The translations under genes and the position numbers were made by a program. Source: Synechococcus sp. CB0101 (GTDB lineage Bacteria; Cyanobacteriota; Cyanobacteriia; PCC-6307; Cyanobiaceae). From it: 64,000 nt of DNA. Within the stretch, counting starts at the first letter, position 1; every line of letters starts with the position of its first letter. The stretch lies in contig NZ_CP039373.1 of the NCBI RefSeq assembly GCF_000179235.2, forward strand, positions 434,032 through 498,031, written 5' to 3'. Below, in pieces: positions 24,255 through 32,215 of the stretch. The notes beneath the pieces were generated by a model. The model saw only the letters and a list, made by a program, of their open reading frames with translations, made no database searches and was not told where the DNA came from.

Positions 24255-25048
24255 CCTTTGATGGCTCCCTGGGTGAGGCCGCTGATGATTTGGCGCTGGA
24301 ACACCAGCATCAGCAGGATCAGAGGGGTGCTGCCCAGCACGGTGGCCGCCGCGAAAGCTCCATAGGGAATCGTGTACACCGACGAGCCGGCGATGCGGGC
24401 CATGGCCGGCGCCAGCGTGAGCAGATCGCTGCGGCTCAGCCAGGTGAGGGCGATCGGGTATTCGTTCCAGCAAAAGATGAAGATCAGCAGGGAGGCGCTG
24501 GCGATTGCCGGTGCCATCAGCGGTAGCAGCACCCAGCGCAGGCGCTGCCATAAACCCATGCCCTCCATCACCGCAGCCTCCTCGAGTTCCAGGGGCAGAT
24601 CCCGGAATGAGGCCTGCAGGAGCAAGATCGCCAGCGGGAGACAGAGGCCTGCGTAGGGAAGGCTCAAGGCCAACAGGTTGTTGGCCAGATGCCAGTCGCG
24701 TGCCGCCTCAAGCATGGCCAGGAACAACAGCACCGCCGGAAATGCAGCCGCTGCTGCCACCAGCAGCGACAGGCCGCGGGAGGCCGTACGGCCGATCCGG
24801 CTCAGGCCATAGGCGCAGGGCACCGCCAGAGCCAGGGTGAGGGCGGTGCTGGTGGCACCTACCACTGCACTGTTGAACAGGTAGAGCAGAAAGGGCGGAT
24901 CACCCTGCAGCAGTTGCTGGTAGTGGCTCAATGTCCAGCTGGCTGCTCCATGGAGTTCACCGGTGAGCGACTCTGTGGGCCGCAGGGAGGTGTAGAGCTG
25001 CCAGAGCATCGGCCCGAGGCTCCAGACCAACAGGGCTAGGCGCGCCAT
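24251..25048 (-). CDS. ggtD: ABC transporter permease, MalG-like
   Basis: A 265-residue inner-membrane permease with six predicted helices and the EAA loop ELEEAAVMEGMGLWQRLRWVLLPLMAPA that contacts the ATPase coupling helix. It has LAVPCAYGLSRIGR and a WNEYPIAL segment typical of MalG-type sugar permeases. Both ends overlap neighbours: it starts one base into the ggtC stop and ends within the ggtA ATG. It is predicted to form the heterodimeric channel with GgtC. Confidence 0.87.
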   Translation of the reverse strand: MARLALLVWSLGPMLWQLYTSLRPTESLTGELHGAASWTLSHYQQLLQGDPPFLLYLFNSAVVGATSTALTLALAVPCAYGLSRIGRTASRGLSLLVAAAAAFPAVLLFLAMLEAARDWHLANNLLALSLPYAGLCLPLAILLLQASFRDLPLELEEAAVMEGMGLWQRLRWVLLPLMAPAIASASLLIFIFCWNEYPIALTWLSRSDLLTLAPAMARIAGSSVYTIPYGAFAAATVLGSTPLILLMLVFQRQIISGLTQGAIKG

Positions 25049-25923
25049 CAGCGCACCTCCCCGGGCGTTGCTCGCCCAACGCGAAAGGCCAGCGCGGCGA
25101 TGGCCGCAACCACCACCAGCACGGCGAACGAACCGAGCATCACCGTGGCGCTGTAGCCGAAATCCAGGAAGCGCATCGCGTTGAGGTAGGCGTAGAGGGC
25201 CAGGCTTTCAGTGCTGCCGGCCGGTCCGCCACCGGTGAGCACCTGAATCAGATCGAATACCCCGAGCGCCTGCGCCAACCTGAACAACACGGCAATCAGC
25301 AGATACGGAGTGAGCAGCGGCAAGGTGATGCGCCGCAGGCTTTGCCAGGCGCTAGCTCCCTCTAGCGCCGCCGCCTCATAGAGATCCGCTGGAATCGTCT
25401 GCAGCCCGGCCAACAGCAGCAGCGCCACAAACGGCGTGGTTTTCCAGGTGTCAGCCCACACCGACGCCATCCAGGTGATCGCTGGATCGGAGAGAAACGG
25501 GATTCCCCCGAGTCCAAGCCGGGTGGCGAGCTGATTGATGGGCCCGTACGGGTCGTTGAAGATCCAGCGCCAGCCCAGGGCCATCACGGTGGTGGGGAGC
25601 GCCCAGGGCAACAGGCTGATGGTGCGCAGCGGCCCCCGGCCCTTCAGCGGCTGATGCAATAGCAGTGCCATCGCCAGCCCCAACACCATTTCCAAGCCCA
25701 CCGAAGCCGCCCCGAAGCGCAGCGTCTGCCAGGTGTCTTGCCAAAAGCGGGCGTCGTTCCAGAGCCGTAGCCATTGCTCGGCACCGACCGGCCTGAGCTC
25801 CAGGCCGGTGAGCACACTTTGGGCCTGGGTGCTGAGCCAGGCGTAGTGGAGCAACGGCGCCGCGAAGATCGCCACCAGCCAGAGCAGTGCCGGCGCCATC
25901 AGCAGCCAGAGACGCCAGCGCAT
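25048..25923 (-). CDS. ggtC: ABC transporter permease, MalF-like
   Basis: A 291-residue permease with a hydrophobic N-terminal helix, then PLLHYAWLSTQAQ, the helical core (VGLEMVLGLAMALLLHQPLKG; LLPWALPTTVMALGWRWIFNDPYGPIN) and the EAA loop DLYEAAALEGASAWQSLRRITLPLL. The FNDPYG motif is characteristic of MalF/UgpA-type subunits. It overlaps ggtB and ggtD by a single base each, which shows strict translational coupling. It partners GgtD for import of glucosylglycerol or related glycosides. Confidence 0.87.
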   Translation of the reverse strand: MRWRLWLLMAPALLWLVAIFAAPLLHYAWLSTQAQSVLTGLELRPVGAEQWLRLWNDARFWQDTWQTLRFGAASVGLEMVLGLAMALLLHQPLKGRGPLRTISLLPWALPTTVMALGWRWIFNDPYGPINQLATRLGLGGIPFLSDPAITWMASVWADTWKTTPFVALLLLAGLQTIPADLYEAAALEGASAWQSLRRITLPLLTPYLLIAVLFRLAQALGVFDLIQVLTGGGPAGSTESLALYAYLNAMRFLDFGYSATVMLGSFAVLVVVAAIAALAFRVGRATPGEVR

Positions 25924-27176
25924 CAGCCTGCGCCCCCTGCCGTGAGCAGCAGTCGTTCGCTGTTGGATTGCAGTTGCTGCATCGCTGGTGCCGGCTGAAC
26001 CTCGCCTGTGAACACGGCGTTCACCTCTCGATAGAGCAGATCACTCAGCTGGGCATAGATCGGTGTGAGCGGTCGCAGCACGGCATCGCTGAGGGCCTGC
26101 TCTAACTCAGTCAGCACTGGATTGGCCGCCAGCAGCTCTGGGTCTTCAAAGACACTCAGCCTTGTGGGGGTATATCCCCAACGCAGGTTCAGCTGCTTCT
26201 GTGCCTCCTCGCTGGTGAGAAAACGCAGGGCTTCAATCGCGGCTTGTTGATGGCGTGAGCTCGCCAGCAGGGCCAGCCCCCAGCTGCCTTGCGTGGCGGC
26301 GTGGGCTTCCCCCGGCTGGCTCACCATCGTGGTGATGCCCACCTTGCCGCGCAGGGGCGACTCAGCACGATTGAGCTCGGCCCAGGCATAGGGCCAGTTG
26401 CGCATGAACGCGGCATCACCGGCTTGAAAGGCCTGCAGTGCTTCGGGTTCGGCCATGTTGGTGACCGTGGGTGGCGTGATGCCGGCCTCCACCAGATGGT
26501 TCAGCCAGGCCGTCGCCTCGATCGCAGCCGGGCTGCTCAGCTCCGGTTGGTTCTGATCCAGCCAGCGCCCACCGAAGCCGCGAAGCATCTCCACCATCAC
26601 GCAGCTCAGCCCTTCGTATTGCTTCCCCTCCCACACGTACCCCCACGGCACCTTGCCTTCGGCTTGCAGGCGCCGGCTGATGGTTTCCAGTTCCGCCGGT
26701 GTGCGCGGTGGAGCCTCCATCAGATCTGTGCGCCAGAACAGCAGGCCCATGTCCGCCACCAACGGGAAGCGCCAGAGATGACCAGCGAAGGCATTGCCCA
26801 ATTCAGCGCCGGGGGCCAGATCGGCCAGGGCGTCATCGCCCAGCCATGGCTCAAGTGGCTCCAGCCATCCTGCAGCGGCATATTTCGGTGTCCAGGTGAC
26901 GTCCATCAGCAGCAGGTCGTAGGGACTGCTGCCCAGCAGCAGGCTGCTGATCGCCAAATCCGACATCGCCTCGGTTTCCAGCGGTCCTCGGCTCACGCTC
27001 AGTTCAATGCCGGGATGGTCGCGGTTGAATGCCGCCACCAGTTCAGCGGTGGCGTCGGCGAAGGGTGCCGGCATCAGCACATTCACCCGCTCGACAGCAT
27101 TGGCCGCCAGGCTCCACAGCCCCAGCACCACACTGGTCATCAGCACCAGCAGCAACAGCGGCCAGCGGCGAGTCAT
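25923..27176 (-). CDS. ggtB: Glucosylglycerol/sugar-binding protein of an ABC importer
   Basis: A 417-residue solute-binding protein with an N-terminal export signal (hydrophobic about residues 6-26, ANA cleavage). The MalE-type body follows: INVLMPAP-like first strand, VAAFNRDHPGIELSV, SPYDLLLMDVTWTPKYAAAGWL, FPLVADMGLLFWRTDLM, AFMRNWPYAW, and QGSWGLALLASSRHQQAAIEALRFLTSEEAQ. It would deliver GG to GgtCD in the periplasm. There is no lipobox, so it is free or signal-anchored. The start codon overlaps the ggpS stop by one base, placing uptake genes in the same transcript as GG synthesis. Confidence 0.87.
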   Translation of the reverse strand: MTRRWPLLLLVLMTSVVLGLWSLAANAVERVNVLMPAPFADATAELVAAFNRDHPGIELSVSRGPLETEAMSDLAISSLLLGSSPYDLLLMDVTWTPKYAAAGWLEPLEPWLGDDALADLAPGAELGNAFAGHLWRFPLVADMGLLFWRTDLMEAPPRTPAELETISRRLQAEGKVPWGYVWEGKQYEGLSCVMVEMLRGFGGRWLDQNQPELSSPAAIEATAWLNHLVEAGITPPTVTNMAEPEALQAFQAGDAAFMRNWPYAWAELNRAESPLRGKVGITTMVSQPGEAHAATQGSWGLALLASSRHQQAAIEALRFLTSEEAQKQLNLRWGYTPTRLSVFEDPELLAANPVLTELEQALSDAVLRPLTPIYAQLSDLLYREVNAVFTGEVQPAPAMQQLQSNSERLLLTAGGAG

Positions 27177-28675
27177 CAGGCGATGGGGTCCGGTGCGGTG
27201 GGTTGGATGGCGCGGAGCTGTTCCTCCGCCCAGTTGTCCACGCTGAGTCGTTCCACTGCCTGCACCATCGAGGTCATCCGGCTCGACTGCTGATCGGCCG
27301 GCATGGCCAGGGCCGCTTCGATCGCCTCATCCATGCGGCGATGGGAGTAGGGATTGGTGAGCACGGCACCTTTCATCACCACCGAAGCTCCGGTGAATTC
27401 GGAGAGCACCAGTGTTCCCCCCTTGCCTTTGCGCGCCGCGGCGTATTCCTTGGCCACCAGATTCAGACCGTCGCGCAGCGGTGTGATCCAGCAGATATCG
27501 GCGGAGGCGAACCAGGCCACCATTTCCTCGTAGGGAATGCGCTGGGTGGTGAGGTGGATTGGGACCCAGTCGATGCGGCTGAAACGGCCATTGATCCGGC
27601 CCACCATTTCTTCGATGCTCCGCTGCGTGTCGGCATAAACCTTCATCCCGGAATTGGCTGCCACACAGGCCAGCACCAGCACCACCTCTGCGTGCAGGTC
27701 GGGGCGCCGTTCCAGCAAGCGTTCGTAGGCGAGCAGTAATTCCTGGTTCCCTTTGGTGTAGTCCACCCGGCTGGCGGAGAGGATCAGGCGACGGCCGCGC
27801 TTACTGCCCTCTTCGATCTCATCGATGAGTTGCTGCACGCCCGTACTGTTGCGGAGCGCCGCGATCACTGCTGGGCTGGTACCCACCGGTGTCGACACCA
27901 GTTGCACCCGCCGGCCGCGGTACTCGATCCAGGGTGTGGCATCCGGCTGGGCTAGGGCGCTGCCGCAGGGCAGGAAGTGAGGCGCGACGGCCGTTTTCGG
28001 AGCCTTCTCCACCGCCAGGAGGCTGCTGGCAGCTCGCGCAAAATTTTCGGCGTAGCGCGGAATGTGAAAGCCCACGGCATCACAGCACAACAGACTTTCC
28101 AGGATTTCCTCTCGCCAGGGCAGGATGCTGAAGACATCACTGCTTGGAAAAGGTGTGTGGTGAAAGAGACTGATCTTCACGTCGGGCCGCAACTCCCGGA
28201 TGTACCCGGGTGTGAGCCAGAGGTTGTAATCGTGAATCCAGATTGAGGCTTCTGGAGCCGCTTCTTTGCAAGCTGCCTCAGCGAAGCGTCGGTTCACCTC
28301 CTGGAATGTGGCCCAGTCGGCGTTATTCACCTCAAAGAAACCGGGGAAGCTGTGCAGAACCGGCCAGATGGCTTCCTTCGAGGTCACGTGATAGAAGCTG
28401 CCGATCTGCTCCTTGCGCAGCGGAATCCGGCGCAGACGGATGGGCGGGACCCCATCAACAGAGGCGTCAACGGTGAGGGTCTGGTCCTCGGCTTCCGTGG
28501 TGTCGTCCTCGCGCCAGGCAATCCAGGTGCCGGAGGGCTGGGAGCGGAACAGGTTGCGCAGGGTTGGGATGATGCCGTTCGGACTCTTCTGGTCCTGCCA
28601 CTGACGTTGCCCTTCGGAGTCGACCACCTCATCAAAGGGTGAGCGGTGATAGACCAACACGAAGGAACTCGGCAT
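27176..28675 (-). CDS. ggpS: Glucosylglycerol-phosphate synthase
   Basis: A 499-residue GT20-family (trehalose-6-phosphate-synthase-like) glycosyltransferase that joins ADP-glucose and glycerol-3-phosphate. The motif set matches cyanobacterial GgpS: VYHRSPFDE at the start in place of the usual TPS loop, IWIHDYNLWLTPGYIRELRPD, FHHTPFPSSDVFSILPWREEIL, SASRVDYTKGNQELLLAYERLL, TPLRDGLNLVAKEYAAA and LVLSEFTGA. I chose the ATG at 28675 over a GTG three codons upstream. It heads a five-gene overlapping unit with ggtBCDA. GgpS in model cyanobacteria is controlled by salt at the protein level. Nothing in the 170 bp upstream shows a clear operator. Confidence 0.92.
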   Translation of the reverse strand: MPSSFVLVYHRSPFDEVVDSEGQRQWQDQKSPNGIIPTLRNLFRSQPSGTWIAWREDDTTEAEDQTLTVDASVDGVPPIRLRRIPLRKEQIGSFYHVTSKEAIWPVLHSFPGFFEVNNADWATFQEVNRRFAEAACKEAAPEASIWIHDYNLWLTPGYIRELRPDVKISLFHHTPFPSSDVFSILPWREEILESLLCCDAVGFHIPRYAENFARAASSLLAVEKAPKTAVAPHFLPCGSALAQPDATPWIEYRGRRVQLVSTPVGTSPAVIAALRNSTGVQQLIDEIEEGSKRGRRLILSASRVDYTKGNQELLLAYERLLERRPDLHAEVVLVLACVAANSGMKVYADTQRSIEEMVGRINGRFSRIDWVPIHLTTQRIPYEEMVAWFASADICWITPLRDGLNLVAKEYAAARKGKGGTLVLSEFTGASVVMKGAVLTNPYSHRRMDEAIEAALAMPADQQSSRMTSMVQAVERLSVDNWAEEQLRAIQPTAPDPIA

Positions 28676-28845
28676 GCTGCGCACTCAAGGGACACCAACT
28701 TCGGGGCCGCCGGATGCCGAATTGACACCATGGAACGGCCCTGGCCACCGTGCCGGTGTTCACCGGCAAAACAGGGAAAGGTGGCCTACACGGGCTGTTT
28801 CCACCATCCCCTGAAGCTCCTGGGATGTCAAATCGGCACGCGGCC
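28676..28845. other. Gap between ggpS and htpG
   Basis: About 170 bp with no convincing gene. It must contain the promoter of the ggpS-ggtBCDA unit and the 3' end of the htpG transcript. I see no T-tract hairpin and no close -35/-10 match. Short repeats of CACCGG-type sequence occur near 28755. No operator can be called by eye. Confidence 0.4.
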
Positions 28846-30753
28846 TCAGAGGCCCCGATCCATCAGCTGGCCCATCAGATCGCAGCTGCGTTGCTGGAAG
28901 CCGGCGAGTTGGTTGGGCTCCAGGCCGCCCACGGCCAGCCGTGCCATTTCGTACACATGGCGGCTGAGCTCATCGGCCAACTGCTGGCTGGGAGAGCTGC
29001 CGCTGGCGCCGGTGATCACCGAGCCAGCCGAGAGCTTGAGCAGGCCCTCCACCAGCCGGTGCTTGCGGTTCACGAGCAGCACATGGTGATCCGGCAGGCC
29101 GGGCAGGCGTTGCTCCATCAGGGCGCCCATGTCATTGATGCGGCGCATTTGCTCCGGCAGCAGGATGAGAGCGGCGGGAGCGTTGTCGCCCTTGAGGGCC
29201 TGCACCTGGATGGTCACCTTGTCGTTGTTCAAGGCGTTCTTGAACAGGTCTCGCACCTTTTCGGAGCTGTCTTTGCCATCGGCATCGGCCAGTTCGCTCT
29301 CCTTCTCTTGCAGGGAGTCGTCGAGCTCGCTGTCGACCCGCTGGAACTTCAGCTCCTCGTGGCGGTACTCCAGCCAGGGAATGAACTGGGTATCGATGAA
29401 GGTGTCGGCCAGGAGCACCTCAGCGCCCTGGCCCTTCCAGAGAGCGAGTGCACCGGCCTGACCGGCCTCATCGGTGCAGTAGAGGATGCGCTTGTCGTTG
29501 TCGGCGCTCAGGCGTGAGCGGTAGCCCGCCAGGGTGGTGAAGGTTTTGTTGTTGTCGCCGGGGATCGGATCAGGGCTGTCGCCCTCACCGGCAGCGGCGG
29601 TCGTGCCGAACAGCACGAGATCGGCCACCTGCTCGGCAAACTTGTCGTCCTCCATGGCGCCGATCTTGATGAAGGGGGCCAGGGATTCCCAGATCTCGGC
29701 GTAGCGCTTGGGCTCATCGCGGTGCAGCTGCTTGAGCCGATCCGCCACCTTCTTGGCCACGAAGCCGCCGATGGAGCGCACGCGGCGGTCGGTTTGCAGG
29801 GCTGAACGGCTCACATTCAGCGGGATGTCGGGAGAATCGATCACGCCGCGCAGGGGCAGCAGGTAGCGGGGCACCACCTCCTTGATCGAGTCGCTGACGA
29901 ACACGTTGTTGCAGTAGAGCTTGATCTCGCCCTTCTCCCAGTCGGCGCGGCCGCTGAATTTGGGGAAGTAGAGGATGCCCTGCAGGTTGTAGGGGTAGTC
30001 GGTGTTGAGGTGCACCCAGAGCAACGGGTCGCCCTGGAAGGGGTAGAGGTAGCGGTAGAGCTCGATGTAGTCGTCGTCGCTCAGGTCGCGGGGGCTCTTG
30101 CGCCAGGGGGCTTCCCGCTTGTTCACGGTTTCACCCTCAAGCTGCACCTCCACTGGCATGAAGTCGCAGTAGGTGGTGATCAGCGTGCGGATGCGGGCCG
30201 GCTCGATGTATTCGAGCTCCTCCTCCATCAGATGCAGAATCACGTCGGTGCCGGGCTCACTGCGCTCAGCGGCTTCCAGGCTGAAGTTAGGGGAGCCATC
30301 ACAGCTCCAGCGCACGGCTTCACTGCCATCGCGGGCCGACAGCGTGACCAGCTCCACCTGCTTGGCCACCATGAAGCTGGAGTAGAAGCCCAGGCCGAAG
30401 TGGCCAATGATGGCGTCGTCTTCCTGTTTGTATTTCTCGAGGAAGTCTTCAGCGCTGGAGAAGGCCACCTGGTTGATGTAGCGCTTCACCTCATCGGCGC
30501 TCATGCCGATGCCGTTGTCGGAAATGGTGAGGGTCTTGGCGTCGCGATCGATGCAGATCGAGATCTTGCCTTCAGCTCCTTCGCTGCAGTCGCCGGCCAT
30601 GGCCGCCATGCGGCGTTTGCTGATGGCATCCACGCCATTGCTCACCAGCTCCCGCAGGAACACCTCGTGACCGCTGTAGACGGCCTTTTTGATGATCGGG
30701 AAGATGTTCTCGGTGTGGATCTGGATCTGGCCCTGTTCCGCCTGCAGCACCAC
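28846..30753 (-). CDS. htpG: Chaperone protein HtpG (Hsp90)
   Basis: A 635-residue Hsp90. The N-terminal GHKL ATPase domain has GQIQIHTENIFPIIKKAVYSGHEVFLRELVSNGVDA (E/N catalytic motif), LTISDNGIGMSADEVKRYI and HFGLGFYSSFMVA. The middle domain has LPLRGVIDSPDIPLNVSRSALQ, with a C-terminal dimerisation region. The start is one of two adjacent GTG codons (30753 or 30750). The upstream frame is not conserved. HtpG in cyanobacteria supports heat, oxidative and low-light acclimation. It is at the downstream end of a long leftward gene run. No CIRCE element is seen in the 110 bp upstream. Confidence 0.95.
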   Translation of the reverse strand: MVLQAEQGQIQIHTENIFPIIKKAVYSGHEVFLRELVSNGVDAISKRRMAAMAGDCSEGAEGKISICIDRDAKTLTISDNGIGMSADEVKRYINQVAFSSAEDFLEKYKQEDDAIIGHFGLGFYSSFMVAKQVELVTLSARDGSEAVRWSCDGSPNFSLEAAERSEPGTDVILHLMEEELEYIEPARIRTLITTYCDFMPVEVQLEGETVNKREAPWRKSPRDLSDDDYIELYRYLYPFQGDPLLWVHLNTDYPYNLQGILYFPKFSGRADWEKGEIKLYCNNVFVSDSIKEVVPRYLLPLRGVIDSPDIPLNVSRSALQTDRRVRSIGGFVAKKVADRLKQLHRDEPKRYAEIWESLAPFIKIGAMEDDKFAEQVADLVLFGTTAAAGEGDSPDPIPGDNNKTFTTLAGYRSRLSADNDKRILYCTDEAGQAGALALWKGQGAEVLLADTFIDTQFIPWLEYRHEELKFQRVDSELDDSLQEKESELADADGKDSSEKVRDLFKNALNNDKVTIQVQALKGDNAPAALILLPEQMRRINDMGALMEQRLPGLPDHHVLLVNRKHRLVEGLLKLSAGSVITGASGSSPSQQLADELSRHVYEMARLAVGGLEPNQLAGFQQRSCDLMGQLMDRGL

Positions 30754-30864
30754 AGCGTGAAAAAGCAACGTGGCTCCAGACTCACCCGGGGCAGGCCAGC
30801 CCGCCAAGGGGCCGCCATGGGCAGGAAACCGCCCCCTCAGCGGGCCATGTTCAGTTGATGTGGC

Positions 30865-30945
30865 TCAGCCAGCGGACTTGAGCTGGCTGCTCAACAGCAG
30901 GCGCAGCTGAACGAGAGGGCGTCTCAGCTCCCAATGGGGATCCAT
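30865..30945 (-). CDS. Possible 26-residue peptide coupled to the upstream small protein
   Basis: The ATG at 30945 shares its A with the TAA stop of the upstream 69-residue gene (TAATG), a classic re-initiation arrangement. The 27 codons encode MDPHWELRRPLVQLRLLL and a short polar tail. The peptide is amphipathic and arginine/leucine-rich. Only the overlap and composition support it. It lies 110 bp ahead of htpG. Confidence 0.32.
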   Translation of the reverse strand: MDPHWELRRPLVQLRLLLSSQLKSAG

Positions 30946-31154
30946 TAAGGCCCTGGTGTGGGCTTCTCTTGCTGGGGTGGCCAGCGGCGTTCCACCTGAA
31001 CGAACACCAGCCAGGCCACGCCGGCGGCGATGCCACCGGTCCACTCGGAGCGGAGCAGCTCGATCAGCGACACCGTGCTGGCGGCAATGCGCAGGGCTCG
31101 CAGCCCAAAGCGTCCAAGCTGCTGCAGCCGGTCTTGGCCGGAGGCTTCAGTCAC
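30945..31154 (-). CDS. Small single-pass membrane protein, 69 aa
   Basis: A 69-residue protein starting at a GTG buried in the end of the DUF3598 gene (GTGACTGA, 8 bp overlap). The N-terminal half is a basic amphipathic helix (DRLQQLGRFGLRALRIAAS), followed by a hydrophobic segment (GGIAAGVAWLVFVQV, about residues 42-56) and a proline-rich tail. Coupling to DUF3598 suggests a shared role. No family is recognised. Confidence 0.6.
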   Translation of the reverse strand: MTEASGQDRLQQLGRFGLRALRIAASTVSLIELLRSEWTGGIAAGVAWLVFVQVERRWPPQQEKPTPGP

Positions 31155-31950
31155 GCGTGGCGATGATCTGGGTAGCTGATGTCCAGGCGCCGCTGGCGTC
31201 ATAGCGGCGGATCAGCCGCTCCAGTCGATCCGGAGCGGTGAGCCATCCGGCCTCCACCGAAAACGCAGTGCGGTGATCCACGCGGCGCGGGGTGAGGTGA
31301 TAACCGCCATCCGCCATCCAGGTGAGTTGGAGCAGCGGGTCTGACCTGCCGGCCTCAACGCTGTCGTTGCTGGCACCGGTGCTGGTTTGGATGCGCAGGG
31401 TGCCCTCATCGCCTCCAGTTACTTCAAAGCGGCAGCAGGCCTGGTCGGGTTCGGGCCAATCCGCTGTGATCGTGGCGGCGTTGCCGCTCCAGCTTCCTTG
31501 CAGTTGATCGAGCGTGAGCGCAGGCCGTTCCTGGGCGTCGCTGCCAGCGCGACATTCGCGGATCAGCACCAGGTTGGCGAAGGTTCCGTCGTCGTTATGC
31601 AGCTGCACCAGGCGGTGGCGGCGGTCGCCATCGATGAATCCGAATTCGCCGCCGAAGGGCGTACCCGGTGCCACCTGCAAGCGTCCTTTGCAGAACGTGC
31701 CGCTTTCGAAGAACACCACCTGCCGCCCGAGGTTGCGGTAGTCCTCGCTCATGTCGCGGCTGGGTTCGCCGTTCAGATCACCATCGGCGAAGCGGCGTAG
31801 CCGAAAGTGCACCAGCCGCTCTTCCTCTCCCCGCTCCAACGTGAGGATCGAGGGCGTCTCCTCCACCACGGCGCCCGTGGCATCGAGGCTGGCGAAGCTG
31901 CCGCGCAACGCACCCAGGTTGCGCAGGAAGTTGTCCCATTGACTCGACAT
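31147..31950 (-). CDS. DUF3598 family protein (lipocalin-like)
   Basis: A 267-residue protein beginning MSSQWDNFLRNLGALRGSFA, with TPSILTLERGEE, the strand series FFESGTFCKGRLQVAPGTPFGGEFGF and a C-terminal EAGWLTAPDRLERLIRRYDASGAW. This is the pattern of the DUF3598 family in cyanobacteria and plastids, whose members adopt lipocalin-like barrels and have no settled function. No signal peptide is seen. It follows the 4Fe-4S ferredoxin by 14 bp and overlaps the downstream small gene. Confidence 0.8.
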   Translation of the reverse strand: MSSQWDNFLRNLGALRGSFASLDATGAVVEETPSILTLERGEEERLVHFRLRRFADGDLNGEPSRDMSEDYRNLGRQVVFFESGTFCKGRLQVAPGTPFGGEFGFIDGDRRHRLVQLHNDDGTFANLVLIRECRAGSDAQERPALTLDQLQGSWSGNAATITADWPEPDQACCRFEVTGGDEGTLRIQTSTGASNDSVEAGRSDPLLQLTWMADGGYHLTPRRVDHRTAFSVEAGWLTAPDRLERLIRRYDASGAWTSATQIIATRD

Positions 31951-31964
31951 GAGCTGCCTCGGTC

Positions 31965-32189
31965 TCAGCTGGCGCGCTGCAGATCGGGTTTCTCTTCAGG
32001 AACAATCGCCCCTTCCACCGGGCACACCTGCAGGCAGATGCCGCAGTCAATGCAGGTGTCGAAGTCGATCCAATAGAAGCCGGTTCCTTTGGCGTTGGCG
32101 CCACTGCCGGGGTTGATGCAGGCCACCGGGCAGGCATCCACGCAATCAGCCACCCCTTCGCAGACGTCGGTGACGATCGTGTGGGCCAT
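31965..32189 (-). CDS. Bacterial-type 4Fe-4S (possibly 7Fe) ferredoxin
   Basis: A 74-residue ferredoxin with eight cysteines. Cysteines 46, 49, 52 and 56 form the regular CxxCxxCxxxCP cluster motif (CIDCGICLQVCP). The N-terminal set C10-x5-C16-x3-C20-P-x2-C24 resembles the 3Fe/4Fe site of FdxA-type seven-iron ferredoxins with altered spacing. It carries electrons at low potential to an unidentified partner. It lies between hisZ and DUF3598 with short gaps (26 and 14 bp), so it is operonic by position. Confidence 0.88.
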   Translation of the reverse strand: MAHTIVTDVCEGVADCVDACPVACINPGSGANAKGTGFYWIDFDTCIDCGICLQVCPVEGAIVPEEKPDLQRAS

Positions 32190-32215
32190 CGGTCAGGACT
32201 GCGGGTGCCGGGATC

